Source: Paraburkholderia sabiae (GTDB lineage Bacteria > Pseudomonadota > Gammaproteobacteria > Burkholderiales > Burkholderiaceae). Taken from it: a stretch of DNA of 64,000 bases. Location: NCBI RefSeq assembly GCF_030412785.1, contig NZ_CP125295.1, forward strand, positions 4,340,001-4,404,000. The letters run 5' to 3'. The translations under genes were made by a program, and so were the position numbers. Position 1 is the stretch's first letter, and every line of letters begins with the position of its first letter. Below are positions 8,211-17,633 of this stretch, in pieces. Under the pieces are notes generated by a model that was given only the letters and a program-made list of their open reading frames with translations, had not been told where the DNA came from and ran no database searches.

Positions 8211-9074
8211 ATGAAATCCTGTTTGCCCCCCGATCCTCATCCCGCTCAACCGTCCCATGCATTGCCGGCCGGCGCCTGTGATGCGCATTGCCACGTATTC
8301 GGCCCGGCGGGCATTTTTCCGTACGCGCCGGATCGCAGCTACACGCCACCCGACGCGCCGTTCGAGCGTCTCGTCGCATTGCATGATTTTCTTGGCGCGA
8401 GCCGTGGGGTGATCGTGCAGGCAAGCTGCCACGGCACCGACAATACGGCGATGCTCGATGCCATCGCGCGCGGCAATGGCCGCTACCGCGGCATCGCAAT
8501 CGTCGACGGCAACGTGACCGATGAAGCGCTTGCACATTTGAACGCGCATGGCGTGCGCGGCGTGCGTTTCAATTTCGTCGCGCACCTGGGCGGCGCGCCC
8601 GATCTCGACGTGTTCGACGCCGTGCTGGAACGAATCGAGCGGCTGGGCTGGCACGTCGTGCTGCATCTGGATGCGCAGGACATCCTGCATTACGCGGAGA
8701 GAATCGCGCGTATCAGGGTGCCGTTTGTGATCGACCATATGGGACGTGTGCGTGCCGAAGCAGGACTTGACCAGCAGCCGTTCAGACAACTGCTCGAACT
8801 GATGCGCAATCCGCTTGCATGGGTCAAGGTCTGCGGCGCGGAGCGCGTCTCGGCGGGCAAGCGGCCTTTCGACGACGCGATCCCGTTCGCACGCACGCTG
8901 ATCGAGGCTGCGCCCGATCGCGTGCTATGGGGCACCGACTGGCCGCATCCGAACATCAGCAAGGACATGCCGAACGATGGCGAGCTGGTCGATCTGCTGT
9001 TCCGTTTCTGTCCGGACGCGGCGCTGCGAGAGAAGCTGCTCGTCACGAATCCCGCGCGCCTGTACGGATTCTGA
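8211..9074 (+). CDS. ligI: 2-pyrone-4,6-dicarboxylate hydrolase (LigI-like amidohydrolase)
   Basis: The 287-residue protein matches my memory of Sphingobium LigI in several blocks: GACDAHCHVFGP near residue 25, VIVQASCHGTDN, IDHMGR, and a C-terminal WGTDWPHPN followed by VTNPARLY. LigI opens the lactone 2-pyrone-4,6-dicarboxylate to 4-oxalomesaconate (or its tautomer) in the protocatechuate 4,5-cleavage and gallate pathways. The conserved His and Asp residues of the active site are visible in HCH, HMG and GTDW. It is followed by a coupled leader peptide and a dicarboxylate permease gene, and is divergent from its LysR regulator. LigJ and LigK homologues at 33-35 kb could carry on from its product. 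Confidence 0.85.
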   Translation: MKSCLPPDPHPAQPSHALPAGACDAHCHVFGPAGIFPYAPDRSYTPPDAPFERLVALHDFLGASRGVIVQASCHGTDNTAMLDAIARGNGRYRGIAIVDGNVTDEALAHLNAHGVRGVRFNFVAHLGGAPDLDVFDAVLERIERLGWHVVLHLDAQDILHYAERIARIRVPFVIDHMGRVRAEAGLDQQPFRQLLELMRNPLAWVKVCGAERVSAGKRPFDDAIPFARTLIEAAPDRVLWGTDWPHPNISKDMPNDGELVDLLFRFCPDAALREKLLVTNPARLYGF

Positions 9075-9177
9075 AGCACCCGTCCCCACACTTTGCGTGA
9101 ACTGCCACATCCGATGGCAGACGACGGAGCGGGACGATGGTCGCCGCTTCGCTAACAATCCCCGGTCAGGAGACACC

Positions 9178-9225
9178 ATGATCCAGATGCTTTTCTACGC
9201 CGTCCATCGAGGAGGGACGTCATGA
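9178..9225 (+). CDS. 15-residue leader peptide overlapping the dctA-like start
   Basis: ATG at 9178 opens a 15-codon frame ([15 protein letters not shown]) whose TGA at 9223-9225 overlaps the permease ATG at 9222 as ATGA. It has its own ribosome binding site (CAGGAGACACC), and its codons for R-G-G contain the GGAGGG that serves as the permease site. This is the arrangement of a translational coupling peptide. It could also be chance, as no conservation was checked. Confidence 0.5.
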   Translation: MIQMLFYAVHRGGTS

Positions 9226-10523
9226 GTAATGGCGCCGTCATGACGTCGCGTCCGCGTGAAGTGAAGAAGCCTTTCTACCGCGCACTGTATTTCCAGGTGT
9301 TCATCGCCATTTTTCTCGGCGTGCTGCTGGGCCATTTCGCGCCGTCGCTCGCGGTAAAGATGAAGCCGCTCGGCGATGCGTTTATCAAGCTGATCAAGAT
9401 GGTGATCGGGCCGATCATCTTTTGTACTGTCGTCGCGGGCATCGCTGGCATGGGCGACATGAAGAAAGTAGGTCGTGTGGGCGGCAAGGCGCTGCTGTAC
9501 TTCGAGGTGGTGTCGACGCTGTCGCTCGTGGTGGGACTTGTCGCGGGGCATCTGTTTCATCCCGGCAGCGGCTTCAATCTGGACCCGGCGAAGATCGACA
9601 CCAGCGCGTTGACTGGCTACACCGCCGCCGCGCATCAGCAGAACACGGTCGAGTTCCTGATGCACGTCATTCCCGACACGATTACGGGCGCATTTACCTC
9701 CGGCAATGTGTTGCAGATTCTTTTGGTCTCGGTGCTGTTCGGCGCGGCGCTCGCGGCGGCCGGCGAACGGGCGCGGCCGCTCGTCGCCATGATCGACGGC
9801 TTGACGCATACGTTCTTCGGCATCGTGCACATCATCATGAAGGTCGCGGCGATCGGCGCATTCGGTGCGATTGCCTTCACGATCGGCACATACGGGATCG
9901 GTGCGGTACTGCCGTTGCTGAAACTGATCGGCGCCTTCTACCTGACGCTCTTTGTGTTCGTGCTGGTCGTGCTTGGGATGATTTCGCGGCTCCTTGGTTT
10001 CAGCATCCTGCGCTTCATGAGCTATATCCGTGAGGAAATTCTCATCGTGCTCGGCACGAGTTCGTCGGAAGCCGCGTTGCCGCAGATGCTCGAAAAACTC
10101 GAACGCCTCGGCTGCTCGAAATCGGTCGTGGGTCTCGTCATTCCAGCCGGCTATTCGTTCAATCTCGACGGGACGAACATCTATCTGACGATGGCCGTGC
10201 TGTTCATCGCGCAGGCATTTAATGTCGAACTCAGCCTGACACAGCAACTGACGCTGGTCGGCGTGGCGATGCTGACATCGAAGGGCGCCAGCGGCGTTGC
10301 CGGCGCGGCATTCGTGATGCTCACCTCAACGTTGCTGGTGTTTCCGCTGATTCCGGTGTCGGGTATGGTGCTGATCCTCGGCATTCATCGCTTCATGGGC
10401 ACCGGGCTCGCAATCGTCAATACGATCGGCAATGGCGTCGCGACGCTGGTCGTGTCCGCGTGGGAAGACGAGCTCGATCGTTCGAGACTGAACACGGAAA
10501 TGCTGCGCCGTCGCTCGCAATGA
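9222..10523 (+). CDS. dctA: DctA-family dicarboxylate:cation symporter
   Basis: The 433-residue membrane protein has the DctA/SDF signatures: [20 protein letters not shown], the serine-rich [17 protein letters not shown] re-entrant loop and [21 protein letters not shown]. These form the substrate and Na+/H+ sites in the family. Classical DctA takes up succinate, fumarate, malate or orotate. Its position directly after the LigI-like gene, with a coupled leader peptide, suggests a role in importing the substrate or a related di- or tricarboxylate for that enzyme; this is inference. It is convergent with ubiX. Confidence 0.9.
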   Translation: MSNGAVMTSRPREVKKPFYRALYFQVFIAIFLGVLLGHFAPSLAVKMKPLGDAFIKLIKMVIGPIIFCTVVAGIAGMGDMKKVGRVGGKALLYFEVVSTLSLVVGLVAGHLFHPGSGFNLDPAKIDTSALTGYTAAAHQQNTVEFLMHVIPDTITGAFTSGNVLQILLVSVLFGAALAAAGERARPLVAMIDGLTHTFFGIVHIIMKVAAIGAFGAIAFTIGTYGIGAVLPLLKLIGAFYLTLFVFVLVVLGMISRLLGFSILRFMSYIREEILIVLGTSSSEAALPQMLEKLERLGCSKSVVGLVIPAGYSFNLDGTNIYLTMAVLFIAQAFNVELSLTQQLTLVGVAMLTSKGASGVAGAAFVMLTSTLLVFPLIPVSGMVLILGIHRFMGTGLAIVNTIGNGVATLVVSAWEDELDRSRLNTEMLRRRSQ

Positions 10524-10576
10524 GCGCCTCGCTACACAACGCCGATGAGAGATGTTGCTTCGGTGGCCGCGCTCAT

Positions 10577-11185
10577 TCATCCGTTCCCTACGCTGACGAG
10601 CCGATGGGTGAATTCGCCCGTCCAGCGCTTGACGGTCCCCGTGTCGATATCGAACAGATCGAGTACGCGTCCTAGCGTGTGATCGATCATCGATTCGAGG
10701 CTGTCGGGCCGCGCGTAAAACGCAGGCACGGGCGGATAAATGATTGCGCCGGCTTCCGTGACCGACGTCATGTTGCGTAGATGTCCGAGATGCAGCGGCG
10801 TTTCGCGCGCCATCAGAACGACCCGCTTGCGCTCCTTCAGCATCACGTCCGCGGCGCGCGACAACAACGTTCCCGTATTGCCCGTCGCGATCTCCGCAAG
10901 GGTTTTCATCGAGCAGGGCGCGACGATCATGCCATCCACACGGAACGAACCGCTCGAAATCGCCGCGCCGATGTCGGCATTCGGATAGTGCTCGTGCGCG
11001 AGCGCCTGCACATCTGCCGCGCGTAAATCTGTTTCATACGCGAGCGTCATCTGCGCGGAGCGGCTCATGACGAGATGCGATTCGACGTTCAGCTCGCGCA
11101 ACATTTCCAGCAGCCGCACGCCATAGATGACGCCCGAGGCGCCGCTGATTCCCACCACGATACGTTTGCGTCGTTCCATGTCCAT
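10577..11185 (-). CDS. ubiX: UbiX-type flavin prenyltransferase
   Basis: The 202-residue protein has the UbiX/Pad1 pattern: VVGISGASGVIYG (FMN-binding loop), HLVMSRSAQ, VAPCSMKTLAEIATG, and RETPLHLGHLRNM. This family attaches a dimethylallyl group to FMN to make prenyl-FMN, the cofactor that UbiD decarboxylases need. Two UbiD genes lie in the same region. It is divergent from the first of these, with two copies of the shared 17-bp inverted repeat in the gap, so it is probably a dedicated catabolic paralogue and not the ubiquinone-pathway copy. The alternative start six bases downstream (MER) is equally possible. Confidence 0.93.
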   Translation of the reverse strand: MDMERRKRIVVGISGASGVIYGVRLLEMLRELNVESHLVMSRSAQMTLAYETDLRAADVQALAHEHYPNADIGAAISSGSFRVDGMIVAPCSMKTLAEIATGNTGTLLSRAADVMLKERKRVVLMARETPLHLGHLRNMTSVTEAGAIIYPPVPAFYARPDSLESMIDHTLGRVLDLFDIDTGTVKRWTGEFTHRLVSVGNG

Positions 11186-11254
11186 CGTCTCTCGTCGAAC
11201 CCAAGGCTACGTGAAGGTTGCATGACGCAGACGTGGCCCTTCAAACGAAATCTG

Positions 11255-11271
11255 TTCATGCGTGGCATGAA
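11255..11271. promoter_or_regulatory. shared 17-bp operator, copy 1 (ubiX side)
   Basis: TTCATGC-GTG-GCATGAA, a perfect inverted repeat with 7-base arms and a 3-base centre. Its centre is 78 bases upstream of the ubiX start. It is one of six copies spread over the 11-29 kb cluster. The rest of the 11186-11591 gap holds copy 2 and no gene. Confidence 0.8.
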
Positions 11272-11336
11272 GTCTTTTCATCGTTCGACAGCCGCGTGTG
11301 GCGTGCGAGGCCAGGCCATGGCGCAGATGAAATCCT

Positions 11337-11353
11337 TTCATGGCGAACATGAG
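11337..11353. promoter_or_regulatory. shared 17-bp operator, copy 2 (ubiD1 side)
   Basis: TTCATGG-CGA-ACATGAG, the same element with imperfect arms (TTCATG and CATGAG match the consensus spacing). Centre about 247 bases upstream of the first UbiD gene, 82 bases from copy 1. Confidence 0.7.
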
Positions 11354-11591
11354 AAATCACCGTTTGCGAGGGTGTGCGTTCTGGCTCAGTCTGCCCTCAC
11401 AGTCCCGCATGTCATGCCGCGCGACTCGACGGGCAACGTCCACCGAACGGCAGCATCTGTCTGCCGCCGTGCTGCCCGGACACGTCACATCGTTGCGACG
11501 TTGCCCGATTCACACCGATGCAATCCGACAGGCGAATCCGTGAGGCTGGCCGGTTTGCAATGCATTCCCCTTGATCATTCACCGGACAACC

Positions 11592-13232
11592 ATGAAAAAT
11601 TTCCCTTCATTCCAGACACATTTGCAGGCCTTGGAGGAAAAAGGCCTCGTCGTCCACGTCCATCGCGAGATCAACAAGGACACCGAGCTTCATCCCCTCG
11701 TGCGCTGGCAATTGCGCGGCGGCATCCCCGAATCGGATCGCAAGGCGTTCGTATTCCATAACGTCGTCGACAGCAAAGGGCGCCGTTACGAGCTTCCCGT
11801 CGTCGTCGGCGCGCTGTCGATCAACCGGGAGGTGTACTCGATCGGCATGGGCGTGCCCGTCGACGACATCGGCAAGAAGTGGCAGCACGCGAAGGGCAAT
11901 CCGATCGCCCCGGTCGTGGTCGACGAAGCGCCGTGCCAGGAAGTGTGCTTCATCGGCGACGATCTCGATGTCGATGGACAGGGACTCGAACATCTGCCGA
12001 TTCCCATCTCCACGCCGGGTTTCGACAACGCGCCGTACACGACGTGTTCGCAGTACATCTCGGTCGATCCGGAAAACGGCATCCAGAACATGGGCACGTA
12101 TCGCGGACAGATCAAGGGCAAGCGCCGGGTCGGCTGCAATCCGTCGATCGAAATGGGACAGGGCATCTACCAGCACTGGCTCAAGTACAAGGCGATGGGC
12201 AAACCGATGCCCGCCGCACTCGTGATCGGCGGCCATCCTGCCGTGTCGTTCTGTTCGGTGCAGAAGCTGCCTATCGACGTGGACGAACTTGGCGTCGCGG
12301 GCGCGATCCTCGGCGAGCCGTTGCGCGTCGTGAAGTGCAGGACAAACGATCTGCTCGTGCCCGCCGACGCGGAAATCGTGATCGAAGGCTTCGTGCCGAC
12401 GGATACGCTCGAACCGGAAGGTCCGTTCGGCGAATCGCACGGTCACGTGAACCTGCAGGAATTCAACCCGTATATGAACGTGACGGCGATCACGCGCCGC
12501 AAGAATGCTCACCTCGTGTCGATCATCAGTCAGGTCACGCCGAGCGAAAGCTCGCTGGTCAAGAAGGTGGCATTCGAGCCGCTGTTCCTCGATCACCTGA
12601 GGAACTCGCTGCGTATCGCAAGCGTGGAGAAGGTCGTGATGCACGAGCCGCTCACGAATCTGCGCAAGCTCGTGATCGTCGTGTTCAGCGAGAAGGCAAC
12701 CGAAACGGAGATCTGGCGTGCACTGATGGGCGCCGCATCGCTGCAGCCCGCCGTCGGCAAGCTCGTGGTCGCTGTCAGCAACGACATCAACCCGGAGAAC
12801 AGCGACGCGATCTTCTGGTCGATGAGCTACCGGATGAATGCGATCAAGGACGTGCAGATCCTGCATGGCCGCGACACGGGCCACGGGCCGCGCACGTCGG
12901 GTGCGCAGCGCGGCGACGACGCGGTGGATGGCGTGATCCTGATGAACGCGACGCGCAAGGAAAAGCTGCCGCCGCTGTCGTTGCCGACGAAGCCCTACAT
13001 GGAGAACGCGAAGGCGATCTGGGAGGAACTCGGCTTGCCCGCGCTGCGTCCCGAGTGGCCGTGGTACGGCGTCTCGATGGGCGACTGGGACGAACGCAAC
13101 GAAGCGATGGCGCAACGCGCGGTGAAGAGCGAGTACTTCAAGACGGGTGAAGAGCAGACGCGTCAGCGCGTCGGTCCGGAATGGATCAACAAGGACTCGG
13201 ACTGGTACTTCGCAGAAAAGAAGGACCTGTAA
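11592..13232 (+). CDS. UbiD-family prenyl-FMN-dependent decarboxylase (long form)
   Basis: The 546-residue protein has the UbiD hallmark EPEGPFGESHGH, with Glu276 and Glu281 in the positions of the catalytic glutamates of fungal Fdc1 (Glu277/Glu282). Family members bind prenyl-FMN, Mn2+ and K+, and add or remove a carboxylate on aromatic, heteroaromatic or enoic acids. It is about 60 residues longer than the second UbiD here, with a C-terminal extension around RPEWPWYGVSMGDWDERNE. Phthaloyl-CoA decarboxylase-type and furandicarboxylate decarboxylases are possible relatives; the substrate is not determined. The start is ATG 11592, as the in-frame TTG at 11571 lacks support. It is divergent from ubiX, and a porin gene follows. 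Confidence 0.9.
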   Translation: MKNFPSFQTHLQALEEKGLVVHVHREINKDTELHPLVRWQLRGGIPESDRKAFVFHNVVDSKGRRYELPVVVGALSINREVYSIGMGVPVDDIGKKWQHAKGNPIAPVVVDEAPCQEVCFIGDDLDVDGQGLEHLPIPISTPGFDNAPYTTCSQYISVDPENGIQNMGTYRGQIKGKRRVGCNPSIEMGQGIYQHWLKYKAMGKPMPAALVIGGHPAVSFCSVQKLPIDVDELGVAGAILGEPLRVVKCRTNDLLVPADAEIVIEGFVPTDTLEPEGPFGESHGHVNLQEFNPYMNVTAITRRKNAHLVSIISQVTPSESSLVKKVAFEPLFLDHLRNSLRIASVEKVVMHEPLTNLRKLVIVVFSEKATETEIWRALMGAASLQPAVGKLVVAVSNDINPENSDAIFWSMSYRMNAIKDVQILHGRDTGHGPRTSGAQRGDDAVDGVILMNATRKEKLPPLSLPTKPYMENAKAIWEELGLPALRPEWPWYGVSMGDWDERNEAMAQRAVKSEYFKTGEEQTRQRVGPEWINKDSDWYFAEKKDL

Positions 13233-13421
13233 GCGGCCAGCGAAAGCGGCCACACCACAGCAGCAAGAGAGCGTCTCGCGCGATGGTTCACGGGTTGCCG
13301 TCAGAAAACGGCAGAACGCTGGACGGCGGTTCGCGCGGGACGCGCTCGCACATCCACGGTGGGCGGCGCGCAATGCGTCACGTCCCGCCACATGAATACA
13401 AAGACATTTGATGGAGGAGAT

Positions 13422-14513
13422 ATGCACGAAAAAGGAGGAGCAGTTTCCATCGCGCGCGCGAGAGGTCTCAAGCGTTCGCTGACAGCGTTGACCTTGCTAG
13501 GTCTGTCGGGCGGCGCCGTTCACGCGCAGAGCAGCGTCACGTTGTACGGCTCGCTCGACGGCGGGTTGCGCAACCTGGTGAACGGAACCAAAGCAGGCGG
13601 CGCGGCGCTGTCGATGGCGTCGAACGGTGTCTATAACTCGAACCGCTGGGGCTTCGAAGGCAAGGAAGACATCGGCGGCGGTTACTACGTGCGCTTCAAT
13701 CTCGAAGCGGGTTACGTGTTGTCGACGGGGGCGAACAACAACACCAACAACCAGCTGTTCCAGCGCACGTCGACGGTGGGATTCGGCGGTCCGTTCGGCC
13801 AGATCGACATGGGTCATCAGTTCACGCTGCAGCACTTTCTGGTCAAGGACTTCGAGCCGTTCGACTTCCATTACCTGAGCATCACGGAGTCGACCGCGAT
13901 CTCGGGCGGCACCACGGGGCGCGACGACAACGACATCAACTATCGCGGCATTTTTGGACCATGGGTGATCCGCGGCGAGTACGCGCTGGGCGGCGTGCCG
14001 GGCAGCGCCTCGCACGGCTCGACGCTCGCGGGCGGTCTCAACTATCGCACGCAGCTGATCAAGCTGGGCGCAGGCTACACGCACAAATCCAATCCGCTCT
14101 CCGCGACGTCGAACCAGTACTTCGGCAACGATCAGTACACGGCAGGCGGCGCCGTGACAGTGGGGCCCGTCGACGTGATGGCCGGTTATTCGCTCGACTT
14201 GCAGGACGTGCCCGCCAGCGTGCACAGCATGACGCGCAATCAGTACCTGTGGGGCGGCGTGCGGTATCAGATGACGCCGTTCTTCAACGTGACGGCCGCG
14301 TATTACGACAACAAGAACAAGACGAACGGCGTGGATGGCCGCAAGGATGTCGCGATACTCGGGATCAGTTATCTGCTGTCGAAACGGACCGAACTCTATG
14401 CGGATATCGACTACACGCATTTCACGGGCGTGTACGTGACGAACGCGACGCTCAATCCGTCGCAGCATGAGAAGCAGACGGGCGTATCGTTCGGTATCAA
14501 CCACTGGTTCTAG
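13422..14513 (+). CDS. general porin, Gram-negative OmpC/Omp32 type
   Basis: The 363-residue protein has a signal peptide ending GGAVHA, then QSSVTLYGSLDGGL, the typical mature N-terminus of Burkholderiaceae trimeric porins. It ends in NHWF, the aromatic C-terminal residue recognised by the Bam machinery. A 16-strand outer-membrane barrel is expected. Start ATG 13422 is preceded by GGAGGAG, which excludes the upstream in-frame ATGs. It follows the UbiD gene by 189 bases and is closed by a strong terminator, so it probably belongs to the ubiD1 unit and admits its acidic substrate across the outer membrane. Confidence 0.92.
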   Translation: MHEKGGAVSIARARGLKRSLTALTLLGLSGGAVHAQSSVTLYGSLDGGLRNLVNGTKAGGAALSMASNGVYNSNRWGFEGKEDIGGGYYVRFNLEAGYVLSTGANNNTNNQLFQRTSTVGFGGPFGQIDMGHQFTLQHFLVKDFEPFDFHYLSITESTAISGGTTGRDDNDINYRGIFGPWVIRGEYALGGVPGSASHGSTLAGGLNYRTQLIKLGAGYTHKSNPLSATSNQYFGNDQYTAGGAVTVGPVDVMAGYSLDLQDVPASVHSMTRNQYLWGGVRYQMTPFFNVTAAYYDNKNKTNGVDGRKDVAILGISYLLSKRTELYADIDYTHFTGVYVTNATLNPSQHEKQTGVSFGINHWF

Positions 14514-14520
14514 TCGTGCG

Positions 14521-14566
14521 AAGGCGCGTCGGAGCGGTTCGTTCCGCTCTTCGACGCGCCTTTTTT
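14521..14566 (+). terminator. rho-independent terminator after the porin
   Basis: Arms beginning AAGGCGCGTCGGAGCGG (14521-14537) and ending TTCGACGCGCCTT (to 14562) form a long GC-rich stem with a short loop, followed by a run of six T (14561-14566). It lies eight bases after the porin stop and faces the convergent ABC transporter genes. Confidence 0.9.
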
Positions 14567-14589
14567 GTTTGTGCAGGGATCAAGCGATC

Positions 14590-15423
14590 TCAGTGATCGT
14601 CCAGCGATCCTTGAGCATTGAAGTGGGCACGAATCGTTTTCGTGTAGTGCAGAAAGGCCGGCGTCGCCATGACTTCCAGCGGCCTCGGACGAGGCAGATC
14701 GATATCGTAGATCGCCGCAATCGATCCGGGCCGCTCCGACATCACCAGCACTCTGTCCGACAGAAACACGGCTTCCGGAATGCTGTGCGTGATCAGGAGC
14801 ACCGTCTTCTTCGATTCGAGCCAGATGCGCTGCAATTCCATGTTCATGCTTTCGCGCGTCATTGCATCGAGCGCGCCGAACGGCTCGTCCATCAACAGCA
14901 CCGACGGATCATGCAACAGCGCCCGGCAGATCGACACCCGCTGCTGCATGCCGCCCGAAAGCTGCCACGGATACTTCTCCTCGAACCCGGTGAGTCCCGC
15001 CATGCCGATCAGCTTCATCGCCTTCTCGCGCGCTTCCCGCTTCGGCATGCGGCGCATCTCGGCTTGCAGAAGAATGTTGTCGAGCACATTGCGCCACGCG
15101 AGCAGCACCGCACTCTGAAACACGATGCCCACGTTCTTCTGCGGCCCGCGAATCGGCTGTCCCGACAGTGTCATCGTGCCGCCCGAAATCTCTTCGAGTC
15201 CCGCGACCATCTTCAGCAGCGTGCTCTTGCCGCATCCGGACGGTCCCACGATCGACACGAACTCCTGCTCGCGGATGTCGAAATCGAGCGGCCTGAGCGC
15301 CTGCATCATGCCCTGCGCGCTGCGGTAACTCTTGGTCACGCCGCGCAACGCGATCAGCGGTTTCGATGGCGCAGGTGCGGGCGACCGGTAGTGCTTTTCG
15401 TCAAGCTTCAGTACGGTGGTCAT
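14590..15423 (-). CDS. ABC transporter ATPase, NitT/TauT (SsuB/TauB) type
   Basis: The 277-residue ATPase has Walker A GPSGCGKST, the signature LSGGMQQR and Walker B VLLMDEPFGALD followed by the switch histidine in LLITHSIPEA. The GALDAMTRESMN stretch is typical of the nitrate/taurine/sulfonate importer family. It is the last gene of a three-gene minus-strand operon (permease, binding protein, ATPase). It powers uptake of an organic anion, likely the aromatic or heteroaromatic acid degraded by the neighbouring enzymes. Confidence 0.93.
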   Translation of the reverse strand: MTTVLKLDEKHYRSPAPAPSKPLIALRGVTKSYRSAQGMMQALRPLDFDIREQEFVSIVGPSGCGKSTLLKMVAGLEEISGGTMTLSGQPIRGPQKNVGIVFQSAVLLAWRNVLDNILLQAEMRRMPKREAREKAMKLIGMAGLTGFEEKYPWQLSGGMQQRVSICRALLHDPSVLLMDEPFGALDAMTRESMNMELQRIWLESKKTVLLITHSIPEAVFLSDRVLVMSERPGSIAAIYDIDLPRPRPLEVMATPAFLHYTKTIRAHFNAQGSLDDH

Positions 15424-15481
15424 AGCGATGCCGGATTCAGATGAACGGATGGAGAAGGGCGCGCGATGTCAAGGGCGCGGC

Positions 15482-16477
15482 TCAGGGCACGAATGCGCTC
15501 GTGTAGTACTTCGCGGGCACATTCGCTGCTGGATCTAGCTTGCTGTATTGCACGATCGCGGCGACGGAATCGTCGATGTTCTTCGTGCTGACGTGGAAGA
15601 TCGGCGCCTGCTCGGTTTCAGGCGTGCGATAGAACGGAATCGTCGCCTTGAGCGTGCGTATCATCGTGTCGCGCGAGCCGGCGGCGGGCAGCGTCTTCAG
15701 CAGCGCATCGACGGCGGCGGCGGGATCCTTCTCGCTGTCGTTCACGGCCTTCGCGGTGGCGCGCATGAAGCGTTTGAGCAGATCGGCGTTGTCCTTGATC
15801 ATGTCGTCGCGCGCGATGATGCTGAGCGTCGCGACGTTGACCTTGTAGTCGGCGAACAGGATCGCGCGCGCGGGCTTCTTCGTGGCCTGCTCGACGGAGA
15901 TCAGCGGAATGGTCGCGAAGCCGACGAGCAGGTCGGCCTGGCCGGTGATGACGGCGTTGATGGTCGTCTGCGGATTGCCCGTGATGGTCTTGAAGTCCGA
16001 ATCCTTGAGTCCGACCTTGTTCATGAACATCGTCCAGAGTTGCGACGACGCATCGCCGGGCGCGACGGCCACGGTTTTGCCCTTGATGTCCTGCGGGGTC
16101 TTGATGTTCTTCTCCGCAAGACCGACCACGGAGGTCGGGTTCTCCTGCATCAGCACGCCGATTGCCTTGACGGGCGCGCCCATCGCGGCGACTTTCACCA
16201 TCGTGCTGAAATCGGCGTAGCCGATATCGACGTTATGCGTGGCGACAGCCTGCACGGTCGGTCCCGAACCGTGTCCTTCCATCAGCTTCAGGTCGATGCC
16301 CTCGGCGTCGTAATAGCCTTTCACCTTGCCGAGATAGAACGGCGCCACGGCACCGTTGACGGTGTAGTTGAGCATCATCGTCAGCGAATCTTTCGCGTAG
16401 CTCGCCGTGCTGCTACAGCAGCAGATGGCGGCGATACTCAATGCGCTCGCCATGCGCGATAACCTTCTGGACTTCAT
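15482..16477 (-). CDS. ABC transporter periplasmic binding protein, NMT1/SsuA-like
   Basis: The 331-residue protein starts with a signal peptide ending near ASYAKDS and continues MMLNYTVNGAVAPFYLGKVKGYY, the typical opening of NitT/TauT binding proteins (NMT1/THI5-like fold). Other typical parts are DIGYADFSTM and VAPGDASSQLWTMF. It would capture the ligand in the periplasm and hand it to the permease at 16521. RBS AGGAGA precedes the start. Ligand unknown; an aromatic carboxylate is inferred from context. Confidence 0.92.
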   Translation of the reverse strand: MKSRRLSRMASALSIAAICCCSSTASYAKDSLTMMLNYTVNGAVAPFYLGKVKGYYDAEGIDLKLMEGHGSGPTVQAVATHNVDIGYADFSTMVKVAAMGAPVKAIGVLMQENPTSVVGLAEKNIKTPQDIKGKTVAVAPGDASSQLWTMFMNKVGLKDSDFKTITGNPQTTINAVITGQADLLVGFATIPLISVEQATKKPARAILFADYKVNVATLSIIARDDMIKDNADLLKRFMRATAKAVNDSEKDPAAAVDALLKTLPAAGSRDTMIRTLKATIPFYRTPETEQAPIFHVSTKNIDDSVAAIVQYSKLDPAANVPAKYYTSAFVP

Positions 16478-16520
16478 GTCGTCTCCTGCCTGGTTTTAAT
16501 GAGTAATCACGTGGGGATCA

Positions 16521-17312
16521 TCACGCTCGTCCGAGTGCGCGTGCACGATGCGACGCATGCCATGGAATCGCGACGCGCTCCAGCATGTCGATCACGACGA
16601 ATAGCAGCGCGCCGATGACGGACAGCACGACGAGCGCGGAGAAGATCAGCGGCTGATCGAAGTTGCCGTTGGCGCGCTGCAGGACGAAGCCGAGCCCCGA
16701 GTTCGCACCGACGAATTCGCCGACCACGGCGCCCACCACGGCGAGCGTGATCGACACTTTCATGCTGGAGAAAATCGACGGCAGCGCATGCGGCAAGCTG
16801 ATCTTGAAGAACGTCTTCACAGGCGAACTGCCCATCGACTTCGCCAGATCGATCAGGTCTTTCTCGACCGACTTGAAGCCCATCACCGTCGACACGACGA
16901 CGGGAAAGAAGCCGAGCAGAAACGCAACCAGCACGCGCGGGAAGAGCCCGAAGCCGAACCAGACCACGAAGAGCGGTGCGATCGCGACCTTCGGAATGCT
17001 CTGCGAGAACACGACGAGCGGGTACAGATAGCTTTCGATCAGCGGCGACGCGGCCACCAGCATCGCGATCGGCACACCGATCAGCACCGACAGCGCGAAG
17101 CCGCCGAGCGTCGCGTAGAGCGTCGGCAGCGACTCCTGCAGCAGCATCGGCCATTGCACGGCGATCTGACGCATGATCGCTTCAGGCGTCGGCACGAGGT
17201 AGGGCGGAATCCTGAAGATGCGGATCACGAGATCCCACGCGACGAGTATCGCCACGATCAGCAGCAGCGGACGGATCCACTGTGAGTTCAGCACTTTCCT
17301 GGTGAAGTTCAC
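16521..17312 (-). CDS. ABC transporter permease, NitT/TauT (SsuC/TauC) type
   Basis: The protein has 263 residues if started at the GTG at 17312, which follows AGAAAGG; this gives the family's usual length and a sensible cytosolic N-terminus (NFTRKVLNSQWIRPLLL). Longer starts give a non-homologous arginine-rich extension and are rejected. Six hydrophobic segments are visible, and the EAA loop region is ARKSM-like: DLAKSMGSSPVKTFFKISLP. It is first in the operon, divergent from the alpha/beta hydrolase gene across a 451-base gap that holds two copies of the shared inverted repeat. Confidence 0.9.
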   Translation of the reverse strand: MNFTRKVLNSQWIRPLLLIVAILVAWDLVIRIFRIPPYLVPTPEAIMRQIAVQWPMLLQESLPTLYATLGGFALSVLIGVPIAMLVAASPLIESYLYPLVVFSQSIPKVAIAPLFVVWFGFGLFPRVLVAFLLGFFPVVVSTVMGFKSVEKDLIDLAKSMGSSPVKTFFKISLPHALPSIFSSMKVSITLAVVGAVVGEFVGANSGLGFVLQRANGNFDQPLIFSALVVLSVIGALLFVVIDMLERVAIPWHASHRARALGRA

Positions 17313-17530
17313 GGCATTCGACCTTTCTGGTTGAGAGGCTGGAAACGGACCGCGGATTTGGCGAGGGGCCTCGCATGTCGCGGCAACGCGTGCAAGCGGG
17401 AAACAAGAAGCGAGAAACAAGAACGAGAAGCAGGAAGCGGCGGCGCAGGCAAGCGCGGCGCACAGGCATGGACCGGCACGCTCTGGCAGCAAGATTGAAG
17501 GCGAGCCATGCGACGGGCAAACGCTAATTG

Positions 17531-17547
17531 TTCATGCCGCACATGAG
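17531..17547. promoter_or_regulatory. shared 17-bp operator, copy 3 (ABC transporter side)
   Basis: TTCATGC-CGC-ACATGAG, matching the element at 16 of the consensus-defining positions allowed by TTCATGCnnnRCATGAR. Centre about 227 bases upstream of the permease GTG. The 17313-17763 gap contains this copy and copy 4 and no gene. Confidence 0.75.
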
Positions 17548-17633
17548 AGAAATTCATCCGCTGTTGCGTGTGACGCTTGCTTCAGGATCGACTCGCGCGA
17601 TGTAGAACGCCCGTTCGCAGGCAATGAATACTT

